Notes: generated by a model not told the origin, from the sequence alone. DNA of 64,000 nt from Polynucleobacter sp. MWH-Berg-3C6 (GCF_018881855.1 NZ_JACVPN010000001.1:806001-870000); one strand, 5' to 3'; shown: positions 11,940 through 22,256, counted from the stretch's first letter. Numbers and translations are program-made.

Positions 11940-12905
11940 ATGCAATCAAAATCGCTACGCATTATTGTCGTAGCGCTATTGATATCCTTGCTTGGTCACC
12001 TGATCATCTTCTTTGGCATTCCATTTTTATCCTTCGGCTCTGCTCCAGAGATAGCAGATGACCTCATTATTAGAACTGAGTTAAAACTCGAGCCGCCAAA
12101 GAAAATTCAGATGGCCAGGGCTCCCAAGAAGAAAGTGAATAAGGAAAATTCTGCAAATAAGGTTGATGATGCTAAAGGCCTAGCAGCTGCAGAGCAGGGT
12201 GGTTCAAATAATCAGCAGGGAGTGGCGTTCAAGTTACCCGAGTCTGGCATTCTTTATTACGACGCTTATGTGGATGGGCAAAAGTACCAGACCGGGGAAA
12301 TTGACTGGATTGTCGATGGAAACAATTACCGCCTTTACATCAACATTCCTTATGCATTCGTTGGCCCTTTTGTGTTTGAATCACGCGGGACCATAGACGC
12401 CTATGGGATGGCTCCATCCATCTATTGGACTCAGCGTGGAACTAAGCCGCCGCGCTATTCTCGCTTTGATAGGGATGCCAGTGGAGGAGGGAAGATGTAT
12501 TTCTCAGAGAAACCCGAGTTCACTCCAGATCTCCTTCCAGGCACTCAGGATCGATTTAGCCTTATGTTTCAGTTCGCATCCTTACTGAATGGGGATAGCA
12601 AAATCGATGAGGCTGGCTCTATTAGGGCTTTACCAGTTGTCGATTACAACACCCTGGAGATGTGGCAATTTAAGAGCTATGGAGAAACCGTCTCTGACGA
12701 TATCCCATCTCTTGGAAAGTCGGTAAATCGCCGTTATGCCTTAATGCAACGTGAAAATGATCCTTATAAGCGCCAAGTCGACATTTGGTTAGCGAAAGAC
12801 TTAGATTGGTTGCCAGGAAGGATTCGGTCTCGGGAGGCCAATGGTAGGGTACTTGAGCTGATATTCATTCAAAAGAATCCAATACCGTCAGGCACTAGGC
12901 CTTAA
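11940..12905 (+). CDS. DUF3108 domain protein with N-terminal membrane anchor
   Basis: About 321 residues. An N-terminal hydrophobic helix (about residues 7-30) is followed by a Lys/Pro-rich linker (LEPPKKIQMARAPKKK), a layout like TonB-type proteins spanning the periplasm. The rest, from YYDAYVDGQKYQTGEIDW to the end, fits the DUF3108 periplasmic beta domain. The start is uncertain: ATG at 11940 gives a clean helix, and TTG at 11913 would add nine residues. Function is unknown. Family name is by pattern recognition. Confidence 0.78.
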   Translation: MQSKSLRIIVVALLISLLGHLIIFFGIPFLSFGSAPEIADDLIIRTELKLEPPKKIQMARAPKKKVNKENSANKVDDAKGLAAAEQGGSNNQQGVAFKLPESGILYYDAYVDGQKYQTGEIDWIVDGNNYRLYINIPYAFVGPFVFESRGTIDAYGMAPSIYWTQRGTKPPRYSRFDRDASGGGKMYFSEKPEFTPDLLPGTQDRFSLMFQFASLLNGDSKIDEAGSIRALPVVDYNTLEMWQFKSYGETVSDDIPSLGKSVNRRYALMQRENDPYKRQVDIWLAKDLDWLPGRIRSREANGRVLELIFIQKNPIPSGTRP

Positions 12906-12911
12906 ATCCCC

Positions 12912-13439
12912 TTAAAAACCAGTGCCCGATTTTGGACTTTGGCTAGGGCTATTCAGCAAGGCTCCCATCATAGAATACAAAGCAGCACCAGACATTGATA
13001 CTGCAAAGATTCCAGAAAACGAGATGATTATCGGCAAAATTCTCCATTGCTCAGATAGGTTGTAGTTACCGTATCCAATAGTTGTGTACATTTCGCCGGC
13101 AAAGTAAAAGGTCTGTGGATTGGTTGAGAACACTTTTAATGCGACGCATATGTAGGCCCAAACAACTATTTCTCCCAAATGGCTCGCGATTACCAAGAGA
13201 ATCGCAACAAAATAAGACAAAAAGCTTGCCCCATAGATGCGCTTTTTTGTCATAAAGCGATCTATCCTGTGAAATGCGCCGGCAATAGCCAGAACAGCTA
13301 TGCCATGAACTGCGAGCATTCCGCATGCTATGACCACAACTTCCCATATCCGACCATTTCCCATATCAACATTGATCTCGTTAAATAAAGTCCCGAAACT
13401 AGGGAGGTCAGCATTGCGGAAAAGGTCTATTAGGAACAT
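12912..13439 (-). CDS. Potassium channel-like membrane protein
   Basis: The 175 residues have about three or four hydrophobic helices and a pore-loop motif MYTTIGYGNY (around 120-130), the TxGYG potassium selectivity filter, before the final helix IIISFSGIFAVSMSGAALY. This is the arrangement of two-pore-helix ion channel domains (Ion_trans_2). It lacks a cytosolic RCK or cyclic-nucleotide domain, so gating is unclear. It is convergent with the DUF3108 gene, 6 bases away. Confidence 0.8.
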   Translation of the reverse strand: MFLIDLFRNADLPSFGTLFNEINVDMGNGRIWEVVVIACGMLAVHGIAVLAIAGAFHRIDRFMTKKRIYGASFLSYFVAILLVIASHLGEIVVWAYICVALKVFSTNPQTFYFAGEMYTTIGYGNYNLSEQWRILPIIISFSGIFAVSMSGAALYSMMGALLNSPSQSPKSGTGF

Positions 13440-13505
13440 ATGGGAGTCTTGGTTGGATTACAGAAATATCTTATTTGACATAATAATGATTATACGCAGA
13501 TACTA

Positions 13506-14216
13506 CTATGGTGACTTTACTGTTGGTGGCTTTAATGGCCCCTTATAAGCTTGCTTATAGAGTTTGAGCCAACGGGATCTGAGGCCATCTCCGATCCAGG
13601 GTTTGTCGTAAATATCCGCAATATCGATTGCAGTAAAGCCATTGGCATTTTTGAGTTGAAGGTCAGCACCTTTATCCAATAGAAACTTCACTAGCTGTTC
13701 GTTGCCAGACTGGACCGCCATCATGAGCGGCGTTGTATTGCCTACGCTTAAAGAATCAACAATGGCACCATTGGCAACCAAGAACTGGGCGACATCTAAA
13801 TGCCCCTTAGCACAGGCGTAATGCAATGGAGTCCAGCCAATATGATCAAGCCGTGCTTTATGACCCAAAACTATGGTTTTAACCAGGGGTAAATTACCCT
13901 CAATTGAGGCCATCATGAGTGGTGTTTCACCGCTCTTATTGGATAAATCCACATCAATATTCTTATTGCTAAGCAATAGATCAATCACATTGGTGGATTT
14001 ATCTCTTATAGCCAAAATCAGCATTGGACTGCCATTGGCATCCAAGGAGTTAGGATTTAAGCCTTTTTTAAGCAACAAATTGACCTCAGACGCATTATCA
14101 AATTTAGCCGCCTTAGCAAAATCAGCGATTTGATCGGGAGTTTGAGCATGAGATGGTTGATTTGCTAGGCAAATGAGCAAGAAAGCTATGCCAAATTTAT
14201 TAAACTTTAATCTCAT
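13506..14216 (-). CDS. Secreted ankyrin repeat protein
   Basis: The 236 residues begin with a signal peptide ending SHAQ (about 25) and then hold about five ankyrin repeats from residue 35 to 205, for example GETPLMMASIEGNLPLV, GWTPLHYACAKGHLDVA and NTTPLMMAVQSGNEQLV. Ankyrin repeats mediate protein-protein contact; this one is likely periplasmic. Its start overlaps the end of tatD by 4 bases, so it is translated from the same message. Partner unknown. Confidence 0.85.
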   Translation of the reverse strand: MRLKFNKFGIAFLLICLANQPSHAQTPDQIADFAKAAKFDNASEVNLLLKKGLNPNSLDANGSPMLILAIRDKSTNVIDLLLSNKNIDVDLSNKSGETPLMMASIEGNLPLVKTIVLGHKARLDHIGWTPLHYACAKGHLDVAQFLVANGAIVDSLSVGNTTPLMMAVQSGNEQLVKFLLDKGADLQLKNANGFTAIDIADIYDKPWIGDGLRSRWLKLYKQAYKGPLKPPTVKSP

Positions 14217-15004
14217 GTATATTTTCTATCTATTTGAAAACATTCAAAAAAATTCTTTGAAGTTTGTTCTGCGAGCTCTTGAACACTCACGTTTTTAAGG
14301 GTGGCAATAAATTCACCGACTTTGGCCACCCATGCTGGCTCGTTGATCTTGCCACGATATGGAATGGGCGCAAGATAAGGCGAATCTGTCTCGATAAGCA
14401 TCCGATTGAGTGGAACTTCCTTGCAGGTTGCTTGCAAGTCTTTGGCACTTTTAAAGGTCACAATTCCTGAAAAGGAGATGTAAAAACCTAATTCCATAGC
14501 CGCTTGAGCTACTTCTAGGCTCTCAGTAAAGCAATGCATTACTCCGCCAATCTGATCAGCACCCTCTTCTTTTAGGATCTTAATCGTATCCTCTGAGGCC
14601 GAGCGGGTATGAATAATCAAAGGCTTTTTAGATGCAATTGCAGCTCGAATATGCGTCCTAAAACGTTCGCGTTGCCATTCCATGGATTCGTAGCTCCTCT
14701 CCCCCATCCGGTAGTAATCTAGGCCCGTCTCCCCAATGGCAACAATCTTGGGGTGCTTTAAAGCCGTCTCTACCAGAAACTCATAGGTGGGCTCAGGCGT
14801 ATCTTCATAGTCTGGATGAACGCCAACCGACGCGTACAAGTGAGAATGCTCTTGAGCAAGCTTTAAGACATTGGGAAAGTCCGGCAAATCTACCGAAACA
14901 CACAAAGCATTGCTCACGCTGGCGGATTTCATATTCGCAAGCACTTCAGGCAAACGAGACTGAAATTCTGGGAAATCGAGGTGGCAATGGGAGTCTATGA
15001 ACAT
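14213..15004 (-). CDS. TatD family metal-dependent hydrolase
   Basis: A 263-residue TIM-barrel hydrolase with divalent metal ligands in FIDSHCHLDF at the N-terminus, GETGLDYYR, HTRSA, GVMHCFTES and LIETDSPYLAP, the set typical of TatD/YcfH proteins (3'-5' DNase-like activity, DNA repair or D-aminoacyl-tRNA turnover depending on member). It follows holB by 31 bases, the same neighbour relation as E. coli ycfH with holB and tmk. Confidence 0.92.
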   Translation of the reverse strand: MFIDSHCHLDFPEFQSRLPEVLANMKSASVSNALCVSVDLPDFPNVLKLAQEHSHLYASVGVHPDYEDTPEPTYEFLVETALKHPKIVAIGETGLDYYRMGERSYESMEWQRERFRTHIRAAIASKKPLIIHTRSASEDTIKILKEEGADQIGGVMHCFTESLEVAQAAMELGFYISFSGIVTFKSAKDLQATCKEVPLNRMLIETDSPYLAPIPYRGKINEPAWVAKVGEFIATLKNVSVQELAEQTSKNFFECFQIDRKYT

Positions 15005-15035
15005 GACTCGCTATTTTAGACTGCCTAAGCCAAAG

Positions 15036-16178
15036 TTAAGATTCAAATACTTGCTGGTATTGCGAAAGTAAGCCTTCCAACTGGACCCGGTTAGCCAAAG
15101 GGTGATTCTCATGACGACGGGCCTTAATTAAGGACTTCCAAAATTCATGGAGCTTGGGGATTTTGGCAGAACGGGCCAGACCTTGAAGTGTTGAAAGATG
15201 CTTTGGGTAATACCGAGGGTTGGCTCCCTGCGAGACTGCTTGTAGGTCTGAAGTCCAACGCTGCATTGTCGGCAGCAAATAGTTGTATTGAGCTTTGTGT
15301 GTCTTTTCAGCTGCATCAAGCCAATTGATGCGAACGCCTTGAGACATCGACTGTAGTAAATAACGAGCAGCTTGAATGGAGATCGTTAACTCATCTTTTT
15401 CATTCTGATTGTTTCTTGCAATCAAAGAATCTAGGACTGAGTATGGCGCCCCACCCTGTTCATCGTAGATTGTTTCAACATCACCACCGCTAACCTTGAG
15501 CCCGGCAATTTTAGATAATTCTGCATGCAGCCACGCCAAGCCTTGATCACGATCAGGGCGAGGAGCAGCAAGCAAACGGCAGCGTGAACGTATGGTTGGT
15601 AAAACACGATCAAGACGATCGGCCAGCAAAATAAAGATGGTATTTGCTGGCGGCTCTTCCAAAGATTTTAGTAAGGTGTTAGCTGAATCAGAACGAAGCA
15701 TTTCTAATGGGTAAATCAAGATAACGCGATTACCGCCGCGATGAGAGCCAATAGATAAGCCCTCTATCGCATTACGAGTCTCTTCGATGGAGATATTTTT
15801 CTTTTCCTTCTTCTCGCTAGCCTCACCATCGGTGTCATCACGAACCGATTTACTCTTTTTGGGGGCCTCATCGCTTTCATAATCCGCATGAGGCAAAAAC
15901 TTCCGATGGGTTTCAGGTGCAAGTGCAATGAAGTCTGGATGATTCCCAGTATTAAACCAATGGCAGGCCTCACACTGATTGCAGGGATGTGCAGCCTCAT
16001 GAGCACCCTCACATAAGAGCGATTTCGCAAGCTCAAGGGCAAATGAGAATTTCCCGATACCGGATTGACCATGCAATAGAATTGCATTTGGGAAGTTGGC
16101 AAAATCCATGCCATCCCAGAGTGGCTGTAACCATGGCGCAATAGATTTATTTTGTTCAGCGAACATGATCTCACTCAT
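15036..16178 (-). CDS. holB: DNA polymerase III delta' subunit
   Basis: Part of the clamp loader that places the beta sliding clamp on DNA. The 380-residue protein has a P-loop-like GQSGIGKFSFA near residue 38, a zinc-binding cluster CNQCEACHWFNTGNHPDF (with an upstream Cys), a lysine/glutamate-rich insertion around 105-125, and the SRC-like motif TIRSRCRLL (arginine finger region). The ATG abuts the tmk stop with no gap, so mltG-tmk-holB-tatD read as one operon. Confidence 0.93.
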   Translation of the reverse strand: MSEIMFAEQNKSIAPWLQPLWDGMDFANFPNAILLHGQSGIGKFSFALELAKSLLCEGAHEAAHPCNQCEACHWFNTGNHPDFIALAPETHRKFLPHADYESDEAPKKSKSVRDDTDGEASEKKEKKNISIEETRNAIEGLSIGSHRGGNRVILIYPLEMLRSDSANTLLKSLEEPPANTIFILLADRLDRVLPTIRSRCRLLAAPRPDRDQGLAWLHAELSKIAGLKVSGGDVETIYDEQGGAPYSVLDSLIARNNQNEKDELTISIQAARYLLQSMSQGVRINWLDAAEKTHKAQYNYLLPTMQRWTSDLQAVSQGANPRYYPKHLSTLQGLARSAKIPKLHEFWKSLIKARRHENHPLANRVQLEGLLSQYQQVFES

Positions 16179-16814
16179 CTAGATGCTGAACTCTAGGTTT
16201 TTTAAGCCATTCCAAATCGCCTCTGGAGTTTGAGTGGCATCTACCATGTGAAAACGTTTTGGGTCTTCCTTAGCGCGACGCAAATACTCTTGCCGGACCT
16301 TTTCAAAGAAGTTCAAATCCATTTTTTCAAATTTGTCTGGTGCCCTCACTTTTGAGCGACGCGCTTCAGCAACTTCGCCAGGCAAATCAAACAAGATAGT
16401 TAAATTGGGTTGAAGTAAACCATTGGAACGCCCTTGGACCCATTGCTCAAGATCATTTAATTTATCGATACTGAGGCCCCGCCCTCCTCCTTGATAGGCA
16501 AAGCTCGAATCGGTAAAACGATCTGAAATCACAATCTTTCCGGCCATCAACGCAGGTTCAATGACTTGGGCAATATGTTCACGACGGGCTGCAAACATTA
16601 ATAGTGCCTCTGTTTCAAGATTCATGGGGGCATCTAATAGTAACCCTCTAAGCTGCTCGCCCAAAGGTGTACCGCCGGGTTCGCGCGTCATTACGACTTC
16701 ACGATTTGGATAGCGCTCTTGCATGAGTTTTTGAAATGCCTCGATATGAGTGCTCTTGCCGGCGCCATCGATTCCCTCAAAGCTAATGAAATATCCTGGA
16801 TACATTGATGTCAT
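16179..16814 (-). CDS. tmk: Thymidylate kinase
   Basis: Phosphorylates dTMP to dTDP. The P-loop [11 protein letters not shown] lies near the N-terminus, with [13 protein letters not shown] and the lid region [17 protein letters not shown], all normal for bacterial Tmk. I take the ATG at 16814 as the start; an upstream TTG at 16829 would also be in frame, and another ATG at 16805 is possible. No strong ribosome-binding site separates these. It is placed between mltG and holB as in many proteobacteria. Confidence 0.95.
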   Translation of the reverse strand: MTSMYPGYFISFEGIDGAGKSTHIEAFQKLMQERYPNREVVMTREPGGTPLGEQLRGLLLDAPMNLETEALLMFAARREHIAQVIEPALMAGKIVISDRFTDSSFAYQGGGRGLSIDKLNDLEQWVQGRSNGLLQPNLTILFDLPGEVAEARRSKVRAPDKFEKMDLNFFEKVRQEYLRRAKEDPKRFHMVDATQTPEAIWNGLKNLEFSI

Positions 16815-16830
16815 ATTGAATTCAATCAAA

Positions 16831-17898
16831 TTATTTAGATGCAGAGTTTAGTTTGCGTTGATATTGATCAACAGCTGCCTCATGTTCACTGAGGCTTTGA
16901 GAAAAGTGGCTACTCCCATCACCTTTAGCGACAAAAAAGAGTGCATTACTTGATGCCGGATGAGCGGCCGCCAGAATAGACTCTTTGCTCGGCATAGCGA
17001 TGGGGGTTGGGGGTAGGCCTTTGCGCATATAGGTATTGTAGGGACTGTCTTTGCGAAGATCAGCTTTGCGTAAATTACCGTCAAATTTAGGGCCAAGGCC
17101 ATAGATTACAGTGGGATCGGTCTGAAGGAGCATGCCTTTGTTGAGCCGATTGGTAAAGACGGCAGAGACCAAAGCCCTATCACTGGATCGGCCTGTTTCC
17201 TTTTCAACGATGGAGGCCAGTATTAAGAGTTCGTAGGGTGTTTTTAAGGGTGAACTTTGCCCCTTTTGCAGCCACGCTTGAGATAGTTGCTTTTGCATGG
17301 CTTGTGACGCCCTGCGATAAATATCCAGATCGGAATCTTCAGGGTCAAAGACATAGGTATCGGGTAGAAAAGCGCCCTCAAGCCCAGGGTAATTGAGATT
17401 CAAATTTTGCAACAACTGTTTTGCGCTTAAACCTTTGGTCTGGTGCGTGAGTGCTGGGTGCGAATCCATTAGCGCTCTTAGTTGCCCAATAGTCATCCCT
17501 GGAATGATGGCAATACTTTCTTTAACTCTATCTCCACGTGCAATCTGAAAGAGAATTGTTGCCAAACTCGCCTTTGTTGGCAAAAGATAGGTACCGGGTT
17601 TAAGTTTGGAGCCCACCAGCAAAGCCCTTGCACTTACTTGAAAGAGAATTGAATGCGTTGATACGCCCTGCTCTTCAAGTTGCTCCGAGATACTAGCAAG
17701 CCCTGAGTGGGGTTTGATTTTGACTTTATATGCTCGCAAATCAGCAATATTTGGATTGTCAGGGACTACGGGCCATACAAAGAGACTGATGTAGAAAATA
17801 CCAATGAGTATCAGAAAACCATAGAAGCCAGTTATTAGGGTTTGACTCTTGGGTTTCCGGTTGGGAAAGCGCCGCCCTCCCTGAATTTTTCTGCTCAT
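16831..17898 (-). CDS. mltG: Endolytic murein transglycosylase MltG
   Basis: Inner-membrane enzyme that cuts nascent peptidoglycan glycan strands. The 355 residues have one N-terminal membrane helix (about 22-43), a LysM-like region, and the YceG catalytic signature [11 protein letters not shown] with the key Glu, followed by [21 protein letters not shown]. Its linkage to tmk and holB is a widely conserved order. It is divergent from ygfZ with 20 bases between starts. Confidence 0.94.
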   Translation of the reverse strand: MSRKIQGGRRFPNRKPKSQTLITGFYGFLILIGIFYISLFVWPVVPDNPNIADLRAYKVKIKPHSGLASISEQLEEQGVSTHSILFQVSARALLVGSKLKPGTYLLPTKASLATILFQIARGDRVKESIAIIPGMTIGQLRALMDSHPALTHQTKGLSAKQLLQNLNLNYPGLEGAFLPDTYVFDPEDSDLDIYRRASQAMQKQLSQAWLQKGQSSPLKTPYELLILASIVEKETGRSSDRALVSAVFTNRLNKGMLLQTDPTVIYGLGPKFDGNLRKADLRKDSPYNTYMRKGLPPTPIAMPSKESILAAAHPASSNALFFVAKGDGSSHFSQSLSEHEAAVDQYQRKLNSASK

Positions 17899-17918
17899 CA
17901 GGCTATGATAAAAGGGTC

Positions 17919-18893
17919 ATGACAAATACACCCCAAAACACGCTAAATCAAGCAGCCCTCCCGCAATGGGGCCTAATTCTGGTTGAGGGTGCAGATGCGG
18001 CCAGTTTTCTGCAGAATCAGCTCAGCAACACAGTATTAGGCTTAACTCGCACGTTTTCTGGGCAGATCGCACAGGGCCATGGTTCAGTCCGACTGGTTGG
18101 CTACTGCAGCCCCAAAGGAAGGCTGCTTGCAAGTGCTTGGCTTGGATTATTTCCCACTGATGAAACCTCGGATGATCGCTTCGCTTTATTCATTTCAAAA
18201 GATATTGCAGCCAGTACAGCTAAGCGCTTATCAATGTTTGTTTTACGTTCCAAAGTAAAAGTGACTGATGTTTCATCTGAATGGAATATTTCTGGACTGT
18301 GTAGCAGCAATGCAAGCCTTACTGATTTCAATATTGGCGATGGTCAGATTGCCTTGCGTATGCCAGATGTTTTCGCGAATGAAAAATCTCATACACGAGT
18401 ATTGTTAGCGCAAAGAGTAAATGCAGATCAATCTTTAAATGAAGATTCAACTCAATGGAATCATCTGGAGGTAATGAGCGCTATTCCAAGAATTGTTCTG
18501 GCTACACAAGAGCAATTTGTCCCGCAAATGATTAATTTTGAATCTGTTGCTGGAGTGGACTTTAAAAAGGGTTGCTACCCAGGACAAGAGATTGTTGCTC
18601 GCAGCCAATATCGTGGGGCAATTAAAAGACGCCTTCAGCTCGCTCACATTGCGCTCGACGCGATGACCACCCAGTCTGCAGCCCCAGGTATTGAGCTTTT
18701 CCATTCAAATGACCCGTCCCAGCCAGCAGGTATGGTGGTTCTATCGGCGCCCTGCCCTTTGGAGCCCCGCCGAATCGACCTGCAGCTAGAGTGCAAATTA
18801 GAGGCGCTCGAAAGTGGGGATATTCATCTTGGAAGTACCCAAGGACCTGTGTTAAAAATAGATTCATTGCCTTACCCATTAATTGAAATCTAG
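17919..18893 (+). CDS. ygfZ: Folate-binding protein YgfZ (iron-sulfur cluster maintenance)
   Basis: Tetrahydrofolate-dependent helper for assembly or repair of certain Fe-S enzymes. The 324-residue aminomethyltransferase-like protein carries the diagnostic KGCYPGQEIVARSQYRG motif (near residue 220) whose cysteine is needed in E. coli YgfZ. The start follows mltG divergently. Length is normal for the family. Confidence 0.92.
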   Translation: MTNTPQNTLNQAALPQWGLILVEGADAASFLQNQLSNTVLGLTRTFSGQIAQGHGSVRLVGYCSPKGRLLASAWLGLFPTDETSDDRFALFISKDIAASTAKRLSMFVLRSKVKVTDVSSEWNISGLCSSNASLTDFNIGDGQIALRMPDVFANEKSHTRVLLAQRVNADQSLNEDSTQWNHLEVMSAIPRIVLATQEQFVPQMINFESVAGVDFKKGCYPGQEIVARSQYRGAIKRRLQLAHIALDAMTTQSAAPGIELFHSNDPSQPAGMVVLSAPCPLEPRRIDLQLECKLEALESGDIHLGSTQGPVLKIDSLPYPLIEI

Positions 18894-18907
18894 GACTTTT
18901 AGCAGAC

Positions 18908-19750
18908 ATGTGTCTCATCCTTTTTGCCTGGCAATCCCATCCAGACTACCCGTTGGTAGTTGCGGCTAATCGCGATGAATTCTATGAGCGCGATACTGCT
19001 GGCATTTCTTGGTGGTCCGAACATCCCCATGTTTTAGCTGGTAGAGATCGTGCTGATGTTTTGGGAAGTCCTGGCACATGGTTGGGTTTTACTAAGACCG
19101 GTAAATTTGCAGCGCTCACTAATGTCAGGGCGCCAAGCGAAAAAAATCCAGACTCCAGAACACGTGGCGAACTATCCTTGATGTATCTTGCTGGCAAAGA
19201 TGGGCCTGCGAGTTTTATTCAAGAGAATGTAAAGCGTTTTCAAAATTACAATGGCTTCAATCTTCTGATGGCTGATTTAAGTAATCCAGAAAATGCGCAG
19301 ATGCATTGGATAAGTAACCGCATGATGATGGGTCAAACCATTCGCCCGCGCAAAGTATTCCCCCATCAACCCCTAGATGCTGGAGTGTATGGGCTTTCAA
19401 ATGCCATGCTAGATACGCCATGGCCTAAAGTAAATCACCGTGTGGCTGCCTTTGCTCAAACTCTTGCCATGGATAACGGTCAGTTAAAAAATGCGGACCA
19501 ATATCTAAAACTGCTATCTGATACGCATCACGCAAGTGATCATGAGTTGCCTAACACGGGCGTTAGCCGTGAATGGGAAAAAGCTCTGTCTCCTGCTTTT
19601 ATCAAAACGGATACCTATGGAACACGCTCAAGCACTGTTCTTAGGGTGCGCAAAGATGGTCAGTTTGAAATGGTCGAGCGTCGTTTTGATGCAACTGGCA
19701 CTGTTGGCCATGACGTTATAACTGGCGCACTTAGCGCTGCGCCCGTCTAA
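18908..19750 (+). CDS. NRDE (TANGO2) family protein
   Basis: The protein begins MCLILFAWQSHPDYPLVVAA and then ANRDEFYERDT, the family-defining Asn-Arg-Asp-Glu motif in an Ntn-hydrolase-like position with Cys2 at the N-terminus. It is 280 residues. Relatives include eukaryotic TANGO2, proposed to act in haem or lipid handling; the bacterial role is not settled. It follows ygfZ by 14 bases, suggesting co-transcription. Confidence 0.85.
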   Translation: MCLILFAWQSHPDYPLVVAANRDEFYERDTAGISWWSEHPHVLAGRDRADVLGSPGTWLGFTKTGKFAALTNVRAPSEKNPDSRTRGELSLMYLAGKDGPASFIQENVKRFQNYNGFNLLMADLSNPENAQMHWISNRMMMGQTIRPRKVFPHQPLDAGVYGLSNAMLDTPWPKVNHRVAAFAQTLAMDNGQLKNADQYLKLLSDTHHASDHELPNTGVSREWEKALSPAFIKTDTYGTRSSTVLRVRKDGQFEMVERRFDATGTVGHDVITGALSAAPV

Positions 19751-19764
19751 TAGTCCATCTTTTC

Positions 19765-20256
19765 TTAATCGTTTATTTCGCCGCGTTGATCGTCATTTAC
19801 AACACGGTCGCCATCTCCATTCCGAGTTGCTAAACGCTTGAGGTACTTAAATGTGCCTGTAGCCATACAACACACTTCACCCTGATCGTTATAGAGCTTA
19901 GCCTCACAGAAAGCCATGGTAGCGGTCCTACGAACCGTATCTGCTTTAACACGCAATACTCCATTTGCGGCTTGCATGAAGTTATTTTTTAACTCAATTG
20001 TGACGACACTTCGATCTGCTGGATCTCCAGATCTGGCAGCAACCGCCATGGCCACATCCATTAACGTCAGAAGTACGCCGCCATGAGCTACCGCCCAGGT
20101 ATTGGTGTGCTCCGGCTTTAGTGCCAGCAAAATCTCCCCTTTGCCCATTTCTGCGCTAAGGCAGCGTACCCCAAGTAACTTTAAAAATGGGACGTTTAAT
20201 TCCTCGCCTAAATTGGCAAGCTGGGTTTGAGGATTGATTTGGACTTGTTTGTTCAT
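19765..20256 (-). CDS. PaaI-type hotdog thioesterase
   Basis: A 163-residue single hotdog-fold protein. The helix motif WAVAHGGVLLTLMDVAMAVA contains the HGG and Asp typical of the PaaI/YigI acyl-CoA thioesterase group. The last 20 residues are polar and extend past the fold. It is divergent from selO with 55 bases between starts. Substrate cannot be told from sequence. Confidence 0.82.
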   Translation of the reverse strand: MNKQVQINPQTQLANLGEELNVPFLKLLGVRCLSAEMGKGEILLALKPEHTNTWAVAHGGVLLTLMDVAMAVAARSGDPADRSVVTIELKNNFMQAANGVLRVKADTVRRTATMAFCEAKLYNDQGEVCCMATGTFKYLKRLATRNGDGDRVVNDDQRGEIND

Positions 20257-20311
20257 AAGGTCATTTTAGTAGCTCAAACACCGTTTGTGAAATCCACCTA
20301 GAATAGTTGTC

Positions 20312-21778
20312 ATGGCCTTTACTTTACGTGGCGATGACGCCGTCCAAGAGCTTCAACCTAGCCCTATTCCAGCACCCTATTGGGTGGGTTTTTCATCTTC
20401 AGCAGCAAAACTGGTCAATATCCCCCTAAACGATAACGGCTACCCAAAAGATGAATCTTGGCTGGAAGTTTTGGCCGGCAATTCCCTGCAGACGCAGTCT
20501 TCTCAATTTCCTCACCCCATTGCTACGGTTTATAGCGGACATCAATTTGGTGTTTGGGCCGGTCAATTAGGTGATGGCCGCGCAATCCTTCTAGGTGAAA
20601 TCGCTGACCAAGAACTTCAGCTCAAAGGAGCGGGTAAAACACTTTATTCACGCATGGGTGATGGCCGAGCTGTTTTGCGCTCCTCCATCCGAGAATTCTT
20701 ATGTAGCGAAGCGATGCATGCTTTAGGTATTCCTACCAGTAGAGCACTTTCTGTAGTTGGATCAGATTTACCAGTTTTACGTGAGAGCATTGAAACGGCT
20801 GCGGTGTGTGCTCGTTTGGCGCCAAGTTTTATGCGAGTTGGGCATTTTGAACATTTTGCTTCCACACAAAACATTGCTCGACTAAAAGAACTTGCTGATC
20901 TGTTGATAGATCAGCACTATCCAGATTGTCGTATCGCTAAAGATCCCTATTTGGAATTGTTCCAACAGATCTGTCAACGCAACGCAAACTTGGTGGCCCA
21001 ATGGCAAGCCGTTGGCTTTTGTCACGGAGTTTTGAATAGCGACAATATTAGTGTTTTAGGTATCACGATTGACTACGGCCCGTTTGGATTTTTGGATCAA
21101 TTTCAAATCGATCATATTTGCAATCATAGCGATCAAGGCGGTCGCTACGCCTACCATCGACAACCCCAAATCATGCACTGGAATATGGCCTGCTTAGCCA
21201 GTGCCTTCATTCCGCTTCTGGAATTAGATCGCTCACAAGAAGAATCTCAAGAACTCCTCACTAAAGCACTGAGTCAGTTCCCGGTTGTCTATGGACAGAC
21301 TTGGCAAAGTCTATTTAGGCAGAAGTTAGGCCTCATGACCGCACAAGAGGATGATGTTCAATTGATCGAAAGCCTCCTCCAGGCAATGCACGATTCAAAG
21401 GTTGACTTCACTCAACTGTTTAGAGGGCTTGCCGACATTAATATCAATGCACCTGTTACAGAAATCAAAATGCGGAATGACTTTCTTGATCGAGATGCAA
21501 TAGATCAATGGTTTGCTGATTACATTGCCCGTCTGAAGTCTGAATCAAGTATCGATGCCGAGCGCAAATTGAACATGAATGCAGTCAATCCAAAGTATGT
21601 TTTACGTAATCATCTGGCTCAGGTAGCGATTGAAAAAGCCCAGCACAAGGATTTTTCTGAAGTTACTAAACTCTTAAAAATTTTAGAGAGTCCTTTTGAT
21701 GAACAAGAGCAATATACAGAATATGCTTCTCCCCCGCCGCCAGATTTAAGCGCTATTGAGGTTAGCTGCTCTTCATAG
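20312..21778 (+). CDS. selO: SelO-type protein adenylyltransferase (YdiU family)
   Basis: A pseudokinase-fold enzyme that transfers AMP from ATP to protein Ser/Thr/Tyr residues, linked in E. coli to redox control. The 488 residues contain YSGHQFGVWAGQLGDGRA, LKGAGKTLYSRMGDGRAV, REFLCSEAMHALGIPT and HGVLNSDNISVLG with IDYGPFGFLD, all hallmarks of the family. The C-terminus ends CSS, the position of the rare selenocysteine in some members, here an ordinary Cys. It precedes msrB, another redox gene, by 30 bases. Confidence 0.93.
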   Translation: MAFTLRGDDAVQELQPSPIPAPYWVGFSSSAAKLVNIPLNDNGYPKDESWLEVLAGNSLQTQSSQFPHPIATVYSGHQFGVWAGQLGDGRAILLGEIADQELQLKGAGKTLYSRMGDGRAVLRSSIREFLCSEAMHALGIPTSRALSVVGSDLPVLRESIETAAVCARLAPSFMRVGHFEHFASTQNIARLKELADLLIDQHYPDCRIAKDPYLELFQQICQRNANLVAQWQAVGFCHGVLNSDNISVLGITIDYGPFGFLDQFQIDHICNHSDQGGRYAYHRQPQIMHWNMACLASAFIPLLELDRSQEESQELLTKALSQFPVVYGQTWQSLFRQKLGLMTAQEDDVQLIESLLQAMHDSKVDFTQLFRGLADININAPVTEIKMRNDFLDRDAIDQWFADYIARLKSESSIDAERKLNMNAVNPKYVLRNHLAQVAIEKAQHKDFSEVTKLLKILESPFDEQEQYTEYASPPPPDLSAIEVSCSS

Positions 21779-21808
21779 GCTATTGATACTTCATTCAAGG
21801 AATCTCAT

Positions 21809-22219
21809 ATGAAAAAAACAGATCAAGAATATAAAAAACTCCTCAGCGATATTGAATATCGAGTTACGAGAGAAGCGGCTACTGAAAGACCCTTTTCCGG
21901 CAAGTATTGGGACCATTGGGATAAAGGCAGGTACACCTGTGTTTGTTGCAATACTCCACTCTTCCTATCGGATACAAAATTTGATGCTGGCTGTGGCTGG
22001 CCTAGCTATAACAAGCCTGAAGAAGAATCTGCCATTAAAGAAATTAGAGATACTAGCCATGGCATGATCCGCACTGAAGTGCGCTGTGCCAACTGCGATG
22101 CTCATCTTGGCCATGTATTTGATGATGGTCCAGACCCTACTGGTTTACGCTATTGCATTAATTCTGCATCCTTAAGCTTTGAACCTAGCTCTAACGCTGA
22201 ACTCACCAGCAAGCCATAA
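21809..22219 (+). CDS. msrB: Peptide-methionine (R)-S-oxide reductase
   Basis: Repairs methionine R-sulfoxide in proteins. The 136 residues include CVCC and CANC, giving the two CxxC zinc pairs, the substrate loop [10 protein letters not shown] and the catalytic cysteine in [20 protein letters not shown] site lies upstream. It follows selO in a likely redox-repair operon. No msrA lies in the window. Confidence 0.96.
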   Translation: MKKTDQEYKKLLSDIEYRVTREAATERPFSGKYWDHWDKGRYTCVCCNTPLFLSDTKFDAGCGWPSYNKPEEESAIKEIRDTSHGMIRTEVRCANCDAHLGHVFDDGPDPTGLRYCINSASLSFEPSSNAELTSKP

Positions 22220-22256
22220 ATGCAGCCCTCAATGTAAATAGTTGGATAATCCCCTG

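Noticed and set aside
13440..13505. TTGACA (about 13475) as a plus-strand promoter
   Set aside because: No plus-strand gene follows and the distance to the next TATA-like box is far from 17 bases.
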